A DNA stretch of 64,000 nucleotides from Chitinophaga sp. GbtcB8 (GCF_019091455.1 NZ_JAGXJN010000006.1:62001-126000), one strand, 5' to 3'; shown: positions 35,712 through 44,941, counted from the first letter of the stretch. Made by a program: numbers and translations. Notes: generated from the sequence alone by a model not told the origin.

Positions 35712-36851
35712 ATGTTCCCGACTATAGGAGACCTCGTCAGCTATTTATTCCCTATATCCGTAAAGGTCAATCTACAGACCTTCGGTACCTTGATGGCCCT
35801 GGCATTTGCCGGGGCCTATGTTGTATTTGTGGCGGAGTTTAAAAGGAAGAAAGCTGATGGCACTATCCGGGCAATAACGGTTAAGGAAACGGAGGGGCTG
35901 CCGGCATCACTGCCGGAACTGTTGCTGAATGCGGGCCTGGGCTTCCTGTTGGGATACAAGGGCCTGGATGTATTGCTGGCTCTTTTACGTGGAGATGATC
36001 CTGCGCCGGGTTTCCTTTCCTTGCAGGGTAATATAGTGGCAGGGCTTATCCTGGCCCTTGTTTGGGGAGCATGGGTATATATAGACCGGCAGCGCTCCCG
36101 GTTAGCGGAACCAAAGGAAATAGTTCGTTATATTCATCCTTACCAGCTGATGCCGTTCATTACTTTTATGGTAGGCATCTGGGGTTTCCTGGGGGCAAAG
36201 CTGTTTGATGCAGCGGAGCATTTCCAGGAGCTGTGGTACCAGCCGCTGGAAGTATTGTTGTCACGCAGCGGGTTTACTTATTATGGAGGTTTGATCTTTG
36301 GCGCCTTAACTTACCTGTATATAGGATACCGGAATAAGATCCCGCTGATCCATATGGCGGATATAGGTTCGCCGGGCATGATGCTGGCTTATGGTATTGG
36401 AAGGATCGGCTGTCAGCTATCCGGCGATGGTGACTGGGGCATTGTGAACGGGCATGTTAAACCGGCCTGGATGCCGCAATGGGCATGGGCTTCCACCTAC
36501 CCGCATAATGCCATTGATGCAGGAGTATATATTCCGGGCTGCACGTTGCAGCATTGCCACGTATTACCCGTTGGCGTGTATCCAACACCGTTTTATGAAG
36601 CCGCCTTATGCATCCTGTTGTTTGGAATAATGTGGATGCTGCGGAAACGGTTGAAAACACCAGGGGGTATGTTCTTTTTATTTCTTATACTGAATGGTGC
36701 AGAGCGGTTTTTTATAGAGCTGTTGCGTATTACGCCAAAGTACCCGGTATGGGGTATGCAGCTAAGCCAGGCACAGATGATAGCCTTGCTGTTTATTGCT
36801 GGCGGAGTGGCAGGTATTATTTTTCAACGTAAAAAATTTTCATGGATATGA
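35712..36851 (+). CDS. lgt: Prolipoprotein diacylglyceryl transferase (Lgt) family membrane protein
   Basis: 379 residues with about seven membrane segments. The Lgt marks are FTYYGGLIFG (near 190), LIHMADIGSPGMMLAYGIGR followed by IGCQLSGDGDWG (about 215-245), and GVYPTPFYEA near 290. Lgt transfers diacylglycerol from phosphatidylglycerol to the lipobox cysteine of preprolipoproteins in the inner membrane. The HGG histidine of E. coli Lgt is a tyrosine here and the GRxGN asparagine is a cysteine; Bacteroidota forms often look this way, so the changes need not mean loss of activity. It sits inside a glycan-utilisation operon between SusC and a DUF5005-like gene, overlapping the latter by four bases (ATGA). 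A paralogue dedicated to the operon's lipoproteins is possible but unproven. Confidence 0.8.
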   Translation: MFPTIGDLVSYLFPISVKVNLQTFGTLMALAFAGAYVVFVAEFKRKKADGTIRAITVKETEGLPASLPELLLNAGLGFLLGYKGLDVLLALLRGDDPAPGFLSLQGNIVAGLILALVWGAWVYIDRQRSRLAEPKEIVRYIHPYQLMPFITFMVGIWGFLGAKLFDAAEHFQELWYQPLEVLLSRSGFTYYGGLIFGALTYLYIGYRNKIPLIHMADIGSPGMMLAYGIGRIGCQLSGDGDWGIVNGHVKPAWMPQWAWASTYPHNAIDAGVYIPGCTLQHCHVLPVGVYPTPFYEAALCILLFGIMWMLRKRLKTPGGMFFLFLILNGAERFFIELLRITPKYPVWGMQLSQAQMIALLFIAGGVAGIIFQRKKFSWI

Positions 36852-38020
36852 AACGAATGTTGTTTACGGCAATAGGTGTGTTACTCCTTTTCCATGTGCA
36901 CGCACAAACGCCGGACCTTACACCACCGCAGTTTAAGGTAGAGGAAGCCCCGGAATGGTCAGCGCTTTTTATCCGGAATAACGGATGGTTTGGGGGCGAT
37001 GGGATCTACACCATCCCGTTTAATGGCAGGGAGCATCAGGCATCGGATAGCCTGCTTTTTATATTCAGTGATTCCATGATCGGCAGCATTGTGAATGACT
37101 CGCTGCTGCCGGGTTCCAGGATGATCCATAATAGTGTGGCTACGCTGAAGGGGCATTTACCGGATAGCAACAAAATGCATTTTGCATGGGATGTTAATGA
37201 AAAAGGAGAGGCAATATCAGCGTTTGATCCGCATACCCCCAAAACCGGGAAAACAGATTACTACTGGCTGGGCGATGGTTTTGTGAACCAGGAGCAGGAT
37301 AATACCCTTTATATTTTTGGTTACCGGATCAGGAACGTATCTGAAGAAGCGTTTGGCTTTCGTGAAGTAGGCAATACGCTGATCAGGATCCCCGCAGGCA
37401 GCAAGCCCCCGTTTAAAGGATATAAGGAAATGGATACGCCTTTGTTTTTCAAGGATAAAGACGGGCATACCGGCTCTTACGGTGCAGGCATTTTTGTAAA
37501 TACCGCCAAAGCTGGTGCGCCTGCACCGGATGGTTACGTGTATGTATATGGGGTACATGGCATGGCAAAACAAATGGTGGTAGCCAGGGTAAAGCCCGCT
37601 GCTTTTGATAAGTTTGACCAGTGGCGTTTCTGGGATGGCGCTGGCTGGAATAAGGAAATGAGCAAGGCGGCAGATGCAACGGATAAGGTGTCAAATGAAT
37701 TGAGCCTTTCTCCGTTGGGAGATGGACGTTATATCCTGGTATTCCAGGAAGGAGGAATGGGCACTCACATCAGCATGCGCATAGGCGCCAGTCCTGTAGG
37801 GCCTTTCGGGCCGGTTACCAGGTTATGGGATTGCAGCAGTGATGCAGAAGAAAAAACGTATGTAATGTATAATGCTAAAGCACATCCGGCCCTTTCAGCG
37901 CCAGGGGAGCTGCTCATTAGCTACAATGTAAATTCAGTGGAGTTCTTAAAAGATCTGCAAAAGCATCCTCATTTATATCGTCCAAGGTTCATCAGGCTAA
38001 AAATTAATTCGCTAAAGTAA
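36848..38020 (+). CDS. Secreted DUF5005/DUF4185-like beta-propeller protein
   Basis: About 390 residues with a signal peptide (FTAIGVLLLFHVHAQ, to about residue 20). The blocks NNGWFGGDGIYTIPFNG, FIFSDSMIG and MIHNSVATLKG match the N-terminal blades of Bacteroidota five-bladed propeller proteins annotated DUF5005 or DUF4185, with related GH43-like folds. Later blades hold TDYYWLGDGF and DGYVYVYGVHG. These proteins recur in glycan loci and may bind or cut sugars, but no catalytic set can be assigned with confidence. The ATG at 36848 overlaps the Lgt stop as ATGA; another ATG lies six bases earlier. It is followed by GH92 after 10 bases. Confidence 0.7.
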   Translation: MKRMLFTAIGVLLLFHVHAQTPDLTPPQFKVEEAPEWSALFIRNNGWFGGDGIYTIPFNGREHQASDSLLFIFSDSMIGSIVNDSLLPGSRMIHNSVATLKGHLPDSNKMHFAWDVNEKGEAISAFDPHTPKTGKTDYYWLGDGFVNQEQDNTLYIFGYRIRNVSEEAFGFREVGNTLIRIPAGSKPPFKGYKEMDTPLFFKDKDGHTGSYGAGIFVNTAKAGAPAPDGYVYVYGVHGMAKQMVVARVKPAAFDKFDQWRFWDGAGWNKEMSKAADATDKVSNELSLSPLGDGRYILVFQEGGMGTHISMRIGASPVGPFGPVTRLWDCSSDAEEKTYVMYNAKAHPALSAPGELLISYNVNSVEFLKDLQKHPHLYRPRFIRLKINSLK

Positions 38021-38030
38021 CATAACGGGG

Positions 38031-40304
38031 ATGAAGCATTTATTCGTAAGCCTGGCCCTGGTTATGGTCGCTATGCTGCCGGGCTTTGGCCAGGATAACC
38101 TGGTGCAGTACGTGAATACCAGGCAGGGTACCAACAGCAAATATGAATTTTCCTATGGTAATACCTATCCTGCAACGGCGCTGCCATTTGGTATGAATAC
38201 CTGGACACCGCAAACAGGTAAGAACGGCGATGGCTGGAAGTACCAGTATTTTGTGCATACCATCCGTGGCTTTCAGCAATCGCACCAGTGCAGCTCCTGG
38301 GTGAATGACTATGCTGTTTTTTCGCTTTTCCCGGAAGCAGGTGAGCTTGTGGTGGATGAGGATAAACGGGCAGCGTCGTTCAGGCATGAGCAGGAGGTTG
38401 CCCAGCCCGGGTATTATAAGGTAGTTTTCGATAATGGTATAAAAACAGAGATCTCTCCCACAGAAAGAGGGGCACACCTCCGGTTCACTTATCCCAAAGG
38501 TAAAAAGTCCATCCTTATACTGGATGGCTATACGAAAATGAGCCAGGTGAAGATTGATCCCAGCGCGCAGAAAATTACCGGTTATGTAAATAATTGCCGC
38601 TGGGCGCCACAGAACTTTCGCAACTATTTTGAGATCACTTTTAATAAGCCTTTTAAAAGTTATGGTACCTGGGAGAACAGGCATAATACCATACATGCGG
38701 ATAGTGTGGCTGCGGAAGGAGAAGGGGCAGGTGCTTATATTGAATTTGCAGCAGGACAGCAGGTGGAGGCAAAAGTGGCATCTTCCTATATCAGTTCTGA
38801 GCAGGCAGCCCTTACCTTACAGCGTGAGCTGGGAGGTTATACGAAATTTGAAGATACACACCGTGCTGCAGATAAGATCTGGAATACCTTGCTGGGCCGG
38901 ATGAAGATAGAAGGAGCAACAGAGGAAGGGAAAGCAACTTTTTATTCCTGTTTATATCATGCCAACCTGTTCTCCCACCAGTTCTTTGAATATGGGAAGG
39001 ATGGGCAGCCTTATTATTACAGCCCTTATGATGGAAAGGTGCATAACGGGTATATGTACACGGATAACGGGTTCTGGGATACCTTCAGGGGCCAGTTCCC
39101 GTTGAATACCATCCTGCATCCCGCTATGCAGGGGCATTATGTACAGGCGCTGCTGGATGCGCAGCTGCAATGCGGCTGGCTGCCTGCATGGTCGTTCCCG
39201 GGGGAAACCGGTGGTATGCTGGGCAATCATGCTATTTCCCTGCTTACAGATGCATGGGTAAAAGGTATCCGCACTTTTGACCCGCAACAGGCGCTGAAGG
39301 CTTATTTACATGAGGCCACCAATAAAGGCCCCTGGGGCAGCGCTAACGGCAGGCCGGGATGGAAGGAATATTACCAGCTGGGGTATGTGCCTTATTCACA
39401 GCAAACGCTGGGCGCTTCTTCCTGGACACTGGAATTTGCCTATGATGACTTTTGCGGGTATCAGCTGGCAAAAGCAACGGGACAGCCTTTTTACGAGCAA
39501 ATTTTTAGCAGGCAAATGTACAATTACAAAAATCTGTATGATACTGCTACAGGTTTTATGCGTGCAAAGGATGAGGAAGGCAAATGGATCACACCTTTTG
39601 ATCCGCTGGACTGGGGCGGTCCTTATACAGAGGGCAATGCCTGGCACTGGACCTGGTCTGTGTTTCATGATGTGCAGGGACTGATTAACCTCATGGGCGG
39701 TGAAACAAATTTTACTGCTAAAATAGATTCGGTTTTCAGTGTGCCTGGCACCATCAAAGTAGGAGGATACGGGCAGGTGATCCATGAAATGACAGAAATG
39801 GCGGCTTTTAAGATGGGACAATATGCGCAGGGCAATGAGCCCATCCATCACCTGGTATACCTGTATAATTATGCCGGGCAGCCCTGGAAAGCGCAATGGC
39901 ATGTACGGCAGATCATGCAAAATATGTACAATGCTACGGAGAACGGTTATCCGGGCGATGAGGACCAGGGGCAGATGTCATCCTGGTATGTGCTCAGCGC
40001 TGCAGGTTTTTACAGCGTGTGCCCCGGCACGGATCAGTATGTGATCGGCAGCCCATTGTTCCCTAAAATGACCATCACCCTGGAAAATGGAAAACAGTTT
40101 GTAGTGGAAGCGGAACATAACAGCCCGGAGAACGTATATATCCAGTCGGCCACCCTTAACGGGCAGCCTTACACGTTTAACTGGATCTCCCATGCGGATA
40201 TTATAAAAGGCGGTGTGCTGCACCTGGTAATGGGCCCCAAGCCTGCTTTACAACGGGGAGGCGCTCCGGAAGACCGTCCTTTTTCACTAACAGCGATCAA
40301 TTAA
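38031..40304 (+). CDS. GH92 exo-alpha-mannosidase (canonical active site)
   Basis: 757 residues with a signal peptide ending in GFGQD (residue 20). The GH92 motifs are all in place: NTYPATALPFGMNTW (44-58), DNGFWDTFRGQFP (345-357), PYTEGNAWHWTW (531-542) with acid E534, GNEPIHHL (601-608) and GDEDQGQMSSWYVLSAAGFYSVCPG-type blocks (642-666). TEGNAW forms of GH92 include well-studied alpha-1,2-mannosidases; the exact linkage is not fixed by sequence alone. The enzyme releases mannose from the non-reducing end. It precedes a GH130 remnant and the MFS sugar transporter, an order known from intact N-glycan loci of gut Bacteroides. Confidence 0.93.
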   Translation: MKHLFVSLALVMVAMLPGFGQDNLVQYVNTRQGTNSKYEFSYGNTYPATALPFGMNTWTPQTGKNGDGWKYQYFVHTIRGFQQSHQCSSWVNDYAVFSLFPEAGELVVDEDKRAASFRHEQEVAQPGYYKVVFDNGIKTEISPTERGAHLRFTYPKGKKSILILDGYTKMSQVKIDPSAQKITGYVNNCRWAPQNFRNYFEITFNKPFKSYGTWENRHNTIHADSVAAEGEGAGAYIEFAAGQQVEAKVASSYISSEQAALTLQRELGGYTKFEDTHRAADKIWNTLLGRMKIEGATEEGKATFYSCLYHANLFSHQFFEYGKDGQPYYYSPYDGKVHNGYMYTDNGFWDTFRGQFPLNTILHPAMQGHYVQALLDAQLQCGWLPAWSFPGETGGMLGNHAISLLTDAWVKGIRTFDPQQALKAYLHEATNKGPWGSANGRPGWKEYYQLGYVPYSQQTLGASSWTLEFAYDDFCGYQLAKATGQPFYEQIFSRQMYNYKNLYDTATGFMRAKDEEGKWITPFDPLDWGGPYTEGNAWHWTWSVFHDVQGLINLMGGETNFTAKIDSVFSVPGTIKVGGYGQVIHEMTEMAAFKMGQYAQGNEPIHHLVYLYNYAGQPWKAQWHVRQIMQNMYNATENGYPGDEDQGQMSSWYVLSAAGFYSVCPGTDQYVIGSPLFPKMTITLENGKQFVVEAEHNSPENVYIQSATLNGQPYTFNWISHADIIKGGVLHLVMGPKPALQRGGAPEDRPFSLTAIN

Positions 40305-40307
40305 GAG

Positions 40308-40421
40308 ATGAGGATTATGGTTTTTATAGAAGAACTTGTGTTGTTCAGGAATAAATGTTTCCTTTATTATGGCTGTGCGGATGGGAGAGTAGCGGTAGTG
40401 GTAGCCAATGAAAAGGAATGA
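40308..40421 (+). pseudogene. C-terminal remnant of a GH130 mannoside phosphorylase
   Basis: A 37-codon frame starts four bases after the GH92 stop. Its text LVLFRNKCFLYYGCADGRVAVV closely follows the conserved C-terminus of GH130 enzymes (a strand, then YYGCAD, then R-V-A-V), which in full length are about 320-400 residues. Nothing of the N-terminal 300 residues is present, so a large deletion appears to have joined the GH92 end to the GH130 tail. GH130 phosphorylases split Man-beta-1,4-GlcNAc or related disaccharides and are standard partners of GH92 and an MFS carrier. The short product cannot form the five-bladed fold. Chance similarity is possible but unlikely given the genomic place. 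Confidence 0.65.
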
Positions 40422-40436
40422 ATAAACTGAGATAAG

Positions 40437-41648
40437 ATGAGCGACCAGGCAAATTTCACAGAGAGAAGATACCTGACGGTGTTATTATTTGTAACCTCCC
40501 TGTTCTTCTGCTGGGGGGTAGCGCTCACGCTGGGTGATGTATTGAACCGGCATTTTCAGCATGTGCTGCACATCTCGAAATCACGTTCAGGACTGGTGCA
40601 GCTGTCACTGTTTGGCGCTTATGCTGTAATGGGCATACCAGCAGGCGCTTTCATGAAGCGGTTCGGCTATAAGAAAGGCATTTTGCTGGGGCTTGGATTG
40701 TATGCGCTGGGAGCATTCCTGTTTATTCCGGCAGCAGAAGCAGTTTCTTTTAATTTTTTCAGGTTTGCGCTGTTTGTGCTGGCCTGCGGGCTGGCAACCC
40801 TGGAAACGGTTGCACATCCTTTGATAGCGGCTCTTGGCGACCAGCGTACCAGTGATCAGCGGATCAATTTTTCGCAGTCGTTCAATGGGCTGGGAGGCGT
40901 GATAGGCCCGGCCATTGGCAGCTATTGTATCCTGAAAGCAGGGCAGGAGCATTCAGGCGACCTGCTGGCTGTGAGGGATCTGTATATGGTGATAGGGATT
41001 GTAATTGTTTTGCTGGGGCTTGCTTTCCTGTTTATTAAAATACCTTCGCTCCATACCGCGCATGCTGTAAGTGATGGTGGCGCGGGCAATATAAAACAGC
41101 TGCTCCGGCGCAAGCATTTTGTATTTGCTGCAGTGGCCCAGTTCTTTAATGTGGCGGCACAGGGAGGTACCTGGGCTTATTTCATAAACTATGGGCATGA
41201 TGTAATGGAGCTGAGTGATGAAAAGTCGGGGTATTTCTTTTCATTGAGTATGGTGATGTTGATGGCCGGGCGTTTTGCCGGTACAGCCTTAATGCGTTTT
41301 ATAGCGCCGTATAAGCTGCTGGCGGTTTTTGCGGGCATGAATATACTGATGTGTATTATCGTGGCGCAGCAGCTTGGCTGGATCTCGTTCATTGCCCTGA
41401 TCATGATCAACTTCTTTTTCAGCATTATGTTCCCTACCATCTTTAGCCTGGGGCTGAAGGACCTGGGAAGGCATACGCAGCAGGCTTCTTCCTTTATTGT
41501 AATGGGCGTGGTAGGCGGCGGCATCTTTCCACCGCTTATGGGCCTCATTGCTAATCATAGCGTGGCGGAGGCATATTATCTTCCAATTGTTTGTTACGGG
41601 GTGATATTGCTTTTCGGATACAGCTATCCAAGGCTGGCTAAATTTTAA
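40437..41648 (+). CDS. FucP-type MFS sugar transporter
   Basis: 403 residues with 12 predicted membrane segments and no signal peptide. The start YLTVLLFVTSLFFCWGVALTLGDVLNRHF and the block GLATLETVAHPLIAALGDQ followed by FSQSFNGLGGVIGPAIG are typical of the FucP-like sugar:proton symporter group. Members carry fucose, glucose, galactose or mannosides into the cytoplasm. In this locus the likely cargo is mannose or a Man-GlcNAc disaccharide. It lies 133 bases after GH92, the gap being filled by the GH130 remnant, and 28 bases before the LacI regulator gene. Loss of the phosphorylase would leave any imported disaccharide without its usual enzyme. Confidence 0.88.
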   Translation: MSDQANFTERRYLTVLLFVTSLFFCWGVALTLGDVLNRHFQHVLHISKSRSGLVQLSLFGAYAVMGIPAGAFMKRFGYKKGILLGLGLYALGAFLFIPAAEAVSFNFFRFALFVLACGLATLETVAHPLIAALGDQRTSDQRINFSQSFNGLGGVIGPAIGSYCILKAGQEHSGDLLAVRDLYMVIGIVIVLLGLAFLFIKIPSLHTAHAVSDGGAGNIKQLLRRKHFVFAAVAQFFNVAAQGGTWAYFINYGHDVMELSDEKSGYFFSLSMVMLMAGRFAGTALMRFIAPYKLLAVFAGMNILMCIIVAQQLGWISFIALIMINFFFSIMFPTIFSLGLKDLGRHTQQASSFIVMGVVGGGIFPPLMGLIANHSVAEAYYLPIVCYGVILLFGYSYPRLAKF

Positions 41649-41675
41649 TTCATTTTTGATCTTAAATAACCTCTT

Positions 41676-42698
41676 GTGAAGAAACTAAGAATCAAGGATA
41701 TCGCAAAGGACCTGAGTATATCCAAGACGGCTGTATCTTTTATCCTGAACGGAAGGGCGCAGGAGAAAAGGATCAGCGGGGAGCTGGTGGAGCGTGTGGA
41801 GAAGTATATACAGGAGGTGGGGTACAGACCCAGCTCTATTGCCCGTGGATTAAGAACAGGGAAGTCGCATATCATCGGTCTGATGGTGGAAAGCATCTCC
41901 GATCCCTTTTTCGCTACCATTGCCCGTTTAATTGAGAACGAGGCTTATAAGGAAGGCTACAGGATCATTTATTGCAGTACGGATAATGATACGGAAAAAA
42001 CGAAAGAGCTGATCAACGTGCTGCGGGAAAGGAACGTGGACGGCTATATTATTTCTCCGCCGCCAGGGGTAGAAAAGGAGATCAATGAGCTGATCAAAGC
42101 CGGCATGCCGGTGGTAATGTTTGACCGCTACCTGGCAAAAGTGAAGACGGATTATGTAGTTATTGATAATGAGTTTAGCGCGGAAAATGCTACCCGTTAC
42201 CTGCTGAGGCAGGGGTACCGGAATATTGGATTTATTACGTTCTCATCGTCCCTCACACAAATGAAAGGGCGTATGAAGGGATATAGAACTGCCCTTAGAG
42301 AAGAAGGGTGGAAACCTTATGTGCTGGAAATAGATTTTACGCCGGATGAAAAAGTAATGGTGCAAACGGTGAAGGACTTCCTGGTAGCGAACCCGAAACT
42401 GGATGCGGTGCTGTTTGGAGCAGTGCAGGCCGGCGCATGCGGACTAAAAGCCATGACACAGCTGAAGATGAAGGTGCCGCAGGACCTGGCCGTGATCTCC
42501 TTTGATGACCATGACATTTTTGAGCTGTTTGCAACGCCGGTAACGGCTATTGCGCAGCCTATCGAGAAGATCGCGCACAAGGTCATCAGCCTGTTGCTGG
42601 ACAGGCTGGATGCGGAGAACGGGGCTGGGGTTGTGAAGGAGATTGTTTTAAAGACCAGGCTAAAGGTACGGGCATCATCGGGGGCGAAAGCTGAGTGA
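41676..42698 (+). CDS. LacI/GalR-family transcriptional regulator of the mannoside locus
   Basis: 340 residues from a GTG start. The N-terminal helix-turn-helix IKDIAKDLSISKTAVSFILN (about 6-25) and the hinge helix region SSIARGLRTGKS are standard LacI. The rest is a periplasmic-binding-like effector domain with GLMVESISDPFFATIA (about 68) and VISFDDHDIFELFATPVTAIAQP (about 278-300). Such proteins bind palindromes with a central CG and let go when they bind a sugar. Three matching sites lie at 19333, 19465 and 24171, before the GH2 gene, the GH92 operon and the SusD operon. As last gene of the operon it would be co-induced with the enzymes, giving feedback. The inducer is likely a mannose-containing sugar (inference). 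Confidence 0.92.
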   Translation: MKKLRIKDIAKDLSISKTAVSFILNGRAQEKRISGELVERVEKYIQEVGYRPSSIARGLRTGKSHIIGLMVESISDPFFATIARLIENEAYKEGYRIIYCSTDNDTEKTKELINVLRERNVDGYIISPPPGVEKEINELIKAGMPVVMFDRYLAKVKTDYVVIDNEFSAENATRYLLRQGYRNIGFITFSSSLTQMKGRMKGYRTALREEGWKPYVLEIDFTPDEKVMVQTVKDFLVANPKLDAVLFGAVQAGACGLKAMTQLKMKVPQDLAVISFDDHDIFELFATPVTAIAQPIEKIAHKVISLLLDRLDAENGAGVVKEIVLKTRLKVRASSGAKAE

Positions 42699-42764
42699 AC
42701 ACCTTGAAATAATGCCCGCACCTAAGAAAATATTAAAGGCTCAAATGGCGGAAAGAGAGTAATC

Positions 42765-43262
42765 TTACATATACTTCATAGCCCCGTATCCCAATAACCG
42801 GCGGTATAATGCGATTTGCCCTATACAATTGGCTTCCCGGTACATGGAAAAAGTGATCATGTCAAAAAAAGGAAATTGCATACCGGGCATTTCAAACATG
42901 CTGTTCAGCTTTTCATCGCTGGCTTTGGCAAGTGCTTCCCTGCAAATAGGAGCAATATACGCCCAGTCTTTTTTGTACGATTCCAGTGAGGGATAGGTAA
43001 CGCCTTCCTGAATGCCTTTATTCTCTTTAAAAAGATCGTAGGCAGCCTGTTTATGCCCTGTTGCGCCAAACATTTCCGCCAGGTCAAACCGTTGCTGTAC
43101 CAGGCTCCCGGCCAGCCATTCAACGTGATTAGCTTTTGTGTTCAGGCGGTTATGGGCATCTTCATCTGAAATTTCATCCAGCACATTATTGAAAAAAGGA
43201 GTTTGCAGATCATACAGGGCTATTATCCCCAGCATCCTGTTACTAACTATTGCTGTTTCCAT
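42765..43262 (-). CDS. DinB-like helical-bundle protein
   Basis: 165 residues, cytoplasmic, all-helical. The start RMLGIIALYDLQTPFFNNVLDEI and the later NHVEWLAGSLVQQRFDLAEM are typical of the DinB/YfiT four-helix fold. Histidines at NHVEW could be metal ligands, but a full three-histidine set is not evident. DinB-like proteins in other bacteria act as thiol transferases or are induced by damage; no function can be fixed here. It faces the end of the LacI gene, with no terminator visible between them. A -7-like box (TACCTTCG on the minus strand, 43287-43280, one mismatch) lies about 18 bases before the ATG. Confidence 0.65.
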   Translation of the reverse strand: METAIVSNRMLGIIALYDLQTPFFNNVLDEISDEDAHNRLNTKANHVEWLAGSLVQQRFDLAEMFGATGHKQAAYDLFKENKGIQEGVTYPSLESYKKDWAYIAPICREALAKASDEKLNSMFEMPGMQFPFFDMITFSMYREANCIGQIALYRRLLGYGAMKYM

Positions 43263-43351
43263 GATATTATGATTTAGATCGAAGGTACTCCGATCCGTAC
43301 GTTTAAAGCAGGGTTAAACGCGTCAATTTAAGGGGGCGATAACGACGGAGC

Positions 43352-44941
43352 TTATGCCGGGGAAAGGCTCCGCGATCTTAAATAAACTACGGTCCTGTTC
43401 AAGTATGGGAAGAGGGCAATGAGCAGCAGCGTGCCTACAATGAGCCAGCACATCAGCTCATAATAATCCATTGCAAACCGGAGCTGCCCCTGCCCGTTAA
43501 TACCCTGCACCAATAATTTGTGGGATGCTTTTACCGCCTGCCCTGGCGGCATTCCTTTTGCCATCAAATGCCTGGATTGCGTGTGAAAGTTTTGCCGTAC
43601 CACCGGGTCAATTTTAGTCAGGTGATCCTGGAATGCATTGTAATGCCGGCTTCTTTCAAAGAGCTCAAAATAATTGATGATGCCAATGCTAACGCAAAAG
43701 CCCAGGTAACGTATGGCAAGGCAAATGGCCGAAGCGGAGGCGCCTGATGATACCGGCACGGAAGAAATGGAGTAAACAATCGTAGGCACCATGATCATTC
43801 CTACACCAAGGCCCTGGATAAATAATGGAATAAGATAGTTGTGCTCATCAGCCTGCACATCAAAAAGAAAGTACATGCGCATATGAAAAACCAGCAACAG
43901 CAGGAATCCCGGCAGCCATACATAACGTATCCGCTTTTGCTGGAGGATCATACAGCAGGCTATCACCACGCCCGCAACCAGCCCCGCAAGGTTCAGCAGG
44001 TTAATATAGGAAACATGCATAGGATCAAAACGGAGTACCGTTGCAAAGAAGCTGTTGGTGATGCCGGAAGCAAAACGGCAGATATACATTACAAACAGTA
44101 CCAGCAGCCCTATTCTGAAATTGCGGAACCGGAGTGTGCGCAGATCAATATAGGGGCGTTTCATGGCTTTCTGCCGCAGTATATATAAAGCGGCCAGTCC
44201 GGCAATAGCTATAACGCTGTACCTTATACGGGGATCTTCCAGCCAGTAATATTCCTGTCCATAGATCATAATATAACCGCACAGGCAAAGCATAATACTG
44301 TACAGGGTAAAGCTTTGCCAGTCCAGCTTATACAATGGGAAGCGCACATTTAACCGCACATTGTTCATGGTTAGCAGTAACAGGATCAGGCAGGGCATGT
44401 AAGAGAACAGCGCGCCTTTATAAACAATATTGAAATTATATGCGTCAACCAGGTCGGCGGTTACAAAATTGTTGAACGGCATGGCGCACAGCAGCAATCC
44501 GAAGAACACGGAAAAGCTCACCTCTCTTGCCCGTTCGCTGCGCAGGCGGGTAAACATCAGGGCCAGGGAAAGGTTCACCGTGCTGGAGAACAGCATACCC
44601 TGGATAAAACGTACCGGGAACAGGATATACAGCTCATGGGTATGATAGCAGACAAGGCTGGTGAGTATTTGCAGGAAGGTGAACAGGATGAAATACTCCC
44701 GGGTGGCCAGGTAGCTAAAGAAACGGCGTTCCAGGCTATAAAAGCCAACATAACCCGCATAAAAAAGTGCTACGGCAAATTGTATATCCGCAGGCTCGCT
44801 GCCATAATAACCTGCTGCTGCATTGATATTGGCCAGCGGCAGAAAGAACAGCACTATGCTGGGCAGCAGCACCAGGAACAAAATGATCTTTATCAGCCAT
44901 TCAGGCGCCCAGTCCCGGAATATAGGAACGGTGTTATTCAT
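43352..44941 (-). CDS. DHA2-type MFS efflux transporter (EmrB-like)
   Basis: About 529 residues with 14 hydrophobic segments, matching the 14-TM drug:proton antiporter DHA2 family. The C-terminal loop before the last helix (YNAFQDHLTKIDPVVRQNF) is typical of EmrB/QacA relatives. It pumps compounds across the inner membrane, here with HlyD- and TolC-type partners encoded just upstream. The ATG at 44941 overlaps the HlyD stop by eight bases, which indicates translational coupling; a TTG-type start further upstream is less likely. It is the last gene of the three-gene unit. Substrates cannot be inferred. Confidence 0.85.
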   Translation of the reverse strand: MNNTVPIFRDWAPEWLIKIILFLVLLPSIVLFFLPLANINAAAGYYGSEPADIQFAVALFYAGYVGFYSLERRFFSYLATREYFILFTFLQILTSLVCYHTHELYILFPVRFIQGMLFSSTVNLSLALMFTRLRSERAREVSFSVFFGLLLCAMPFNNFVTADLVDAYNFNIVYKGALFSYMPCLILLLLTMNNVRLNVRFPLYKLDWQSFTLYSIMLCLCGYIMIYGQEYYWLEDPRIRYSVIAIAGLAALYILRQKAMKRPYIDLRTLRFRNFRIGLLVLFVMYICRFASGITNSFFATVLRFDPMHVSYINLLNLAGLVAGVVIACCMILQQKRIRYVWLPGFLLLLVFHMRMYFLFDVQADEHNYLIPLFIQGLGVGMIMVPTIVYSISSVPVSSGASASAICLAIRYLGFCVSIGIINYFELFERSRHYNAFQDHLTKIDPVVRQNFHTQSRHLMAKGMPPGQAVKASHKLLVQGINGQGQLRFAMDYYELMCWLIVGTLLLIALFPYLNRTVVYLRSRSLSPA

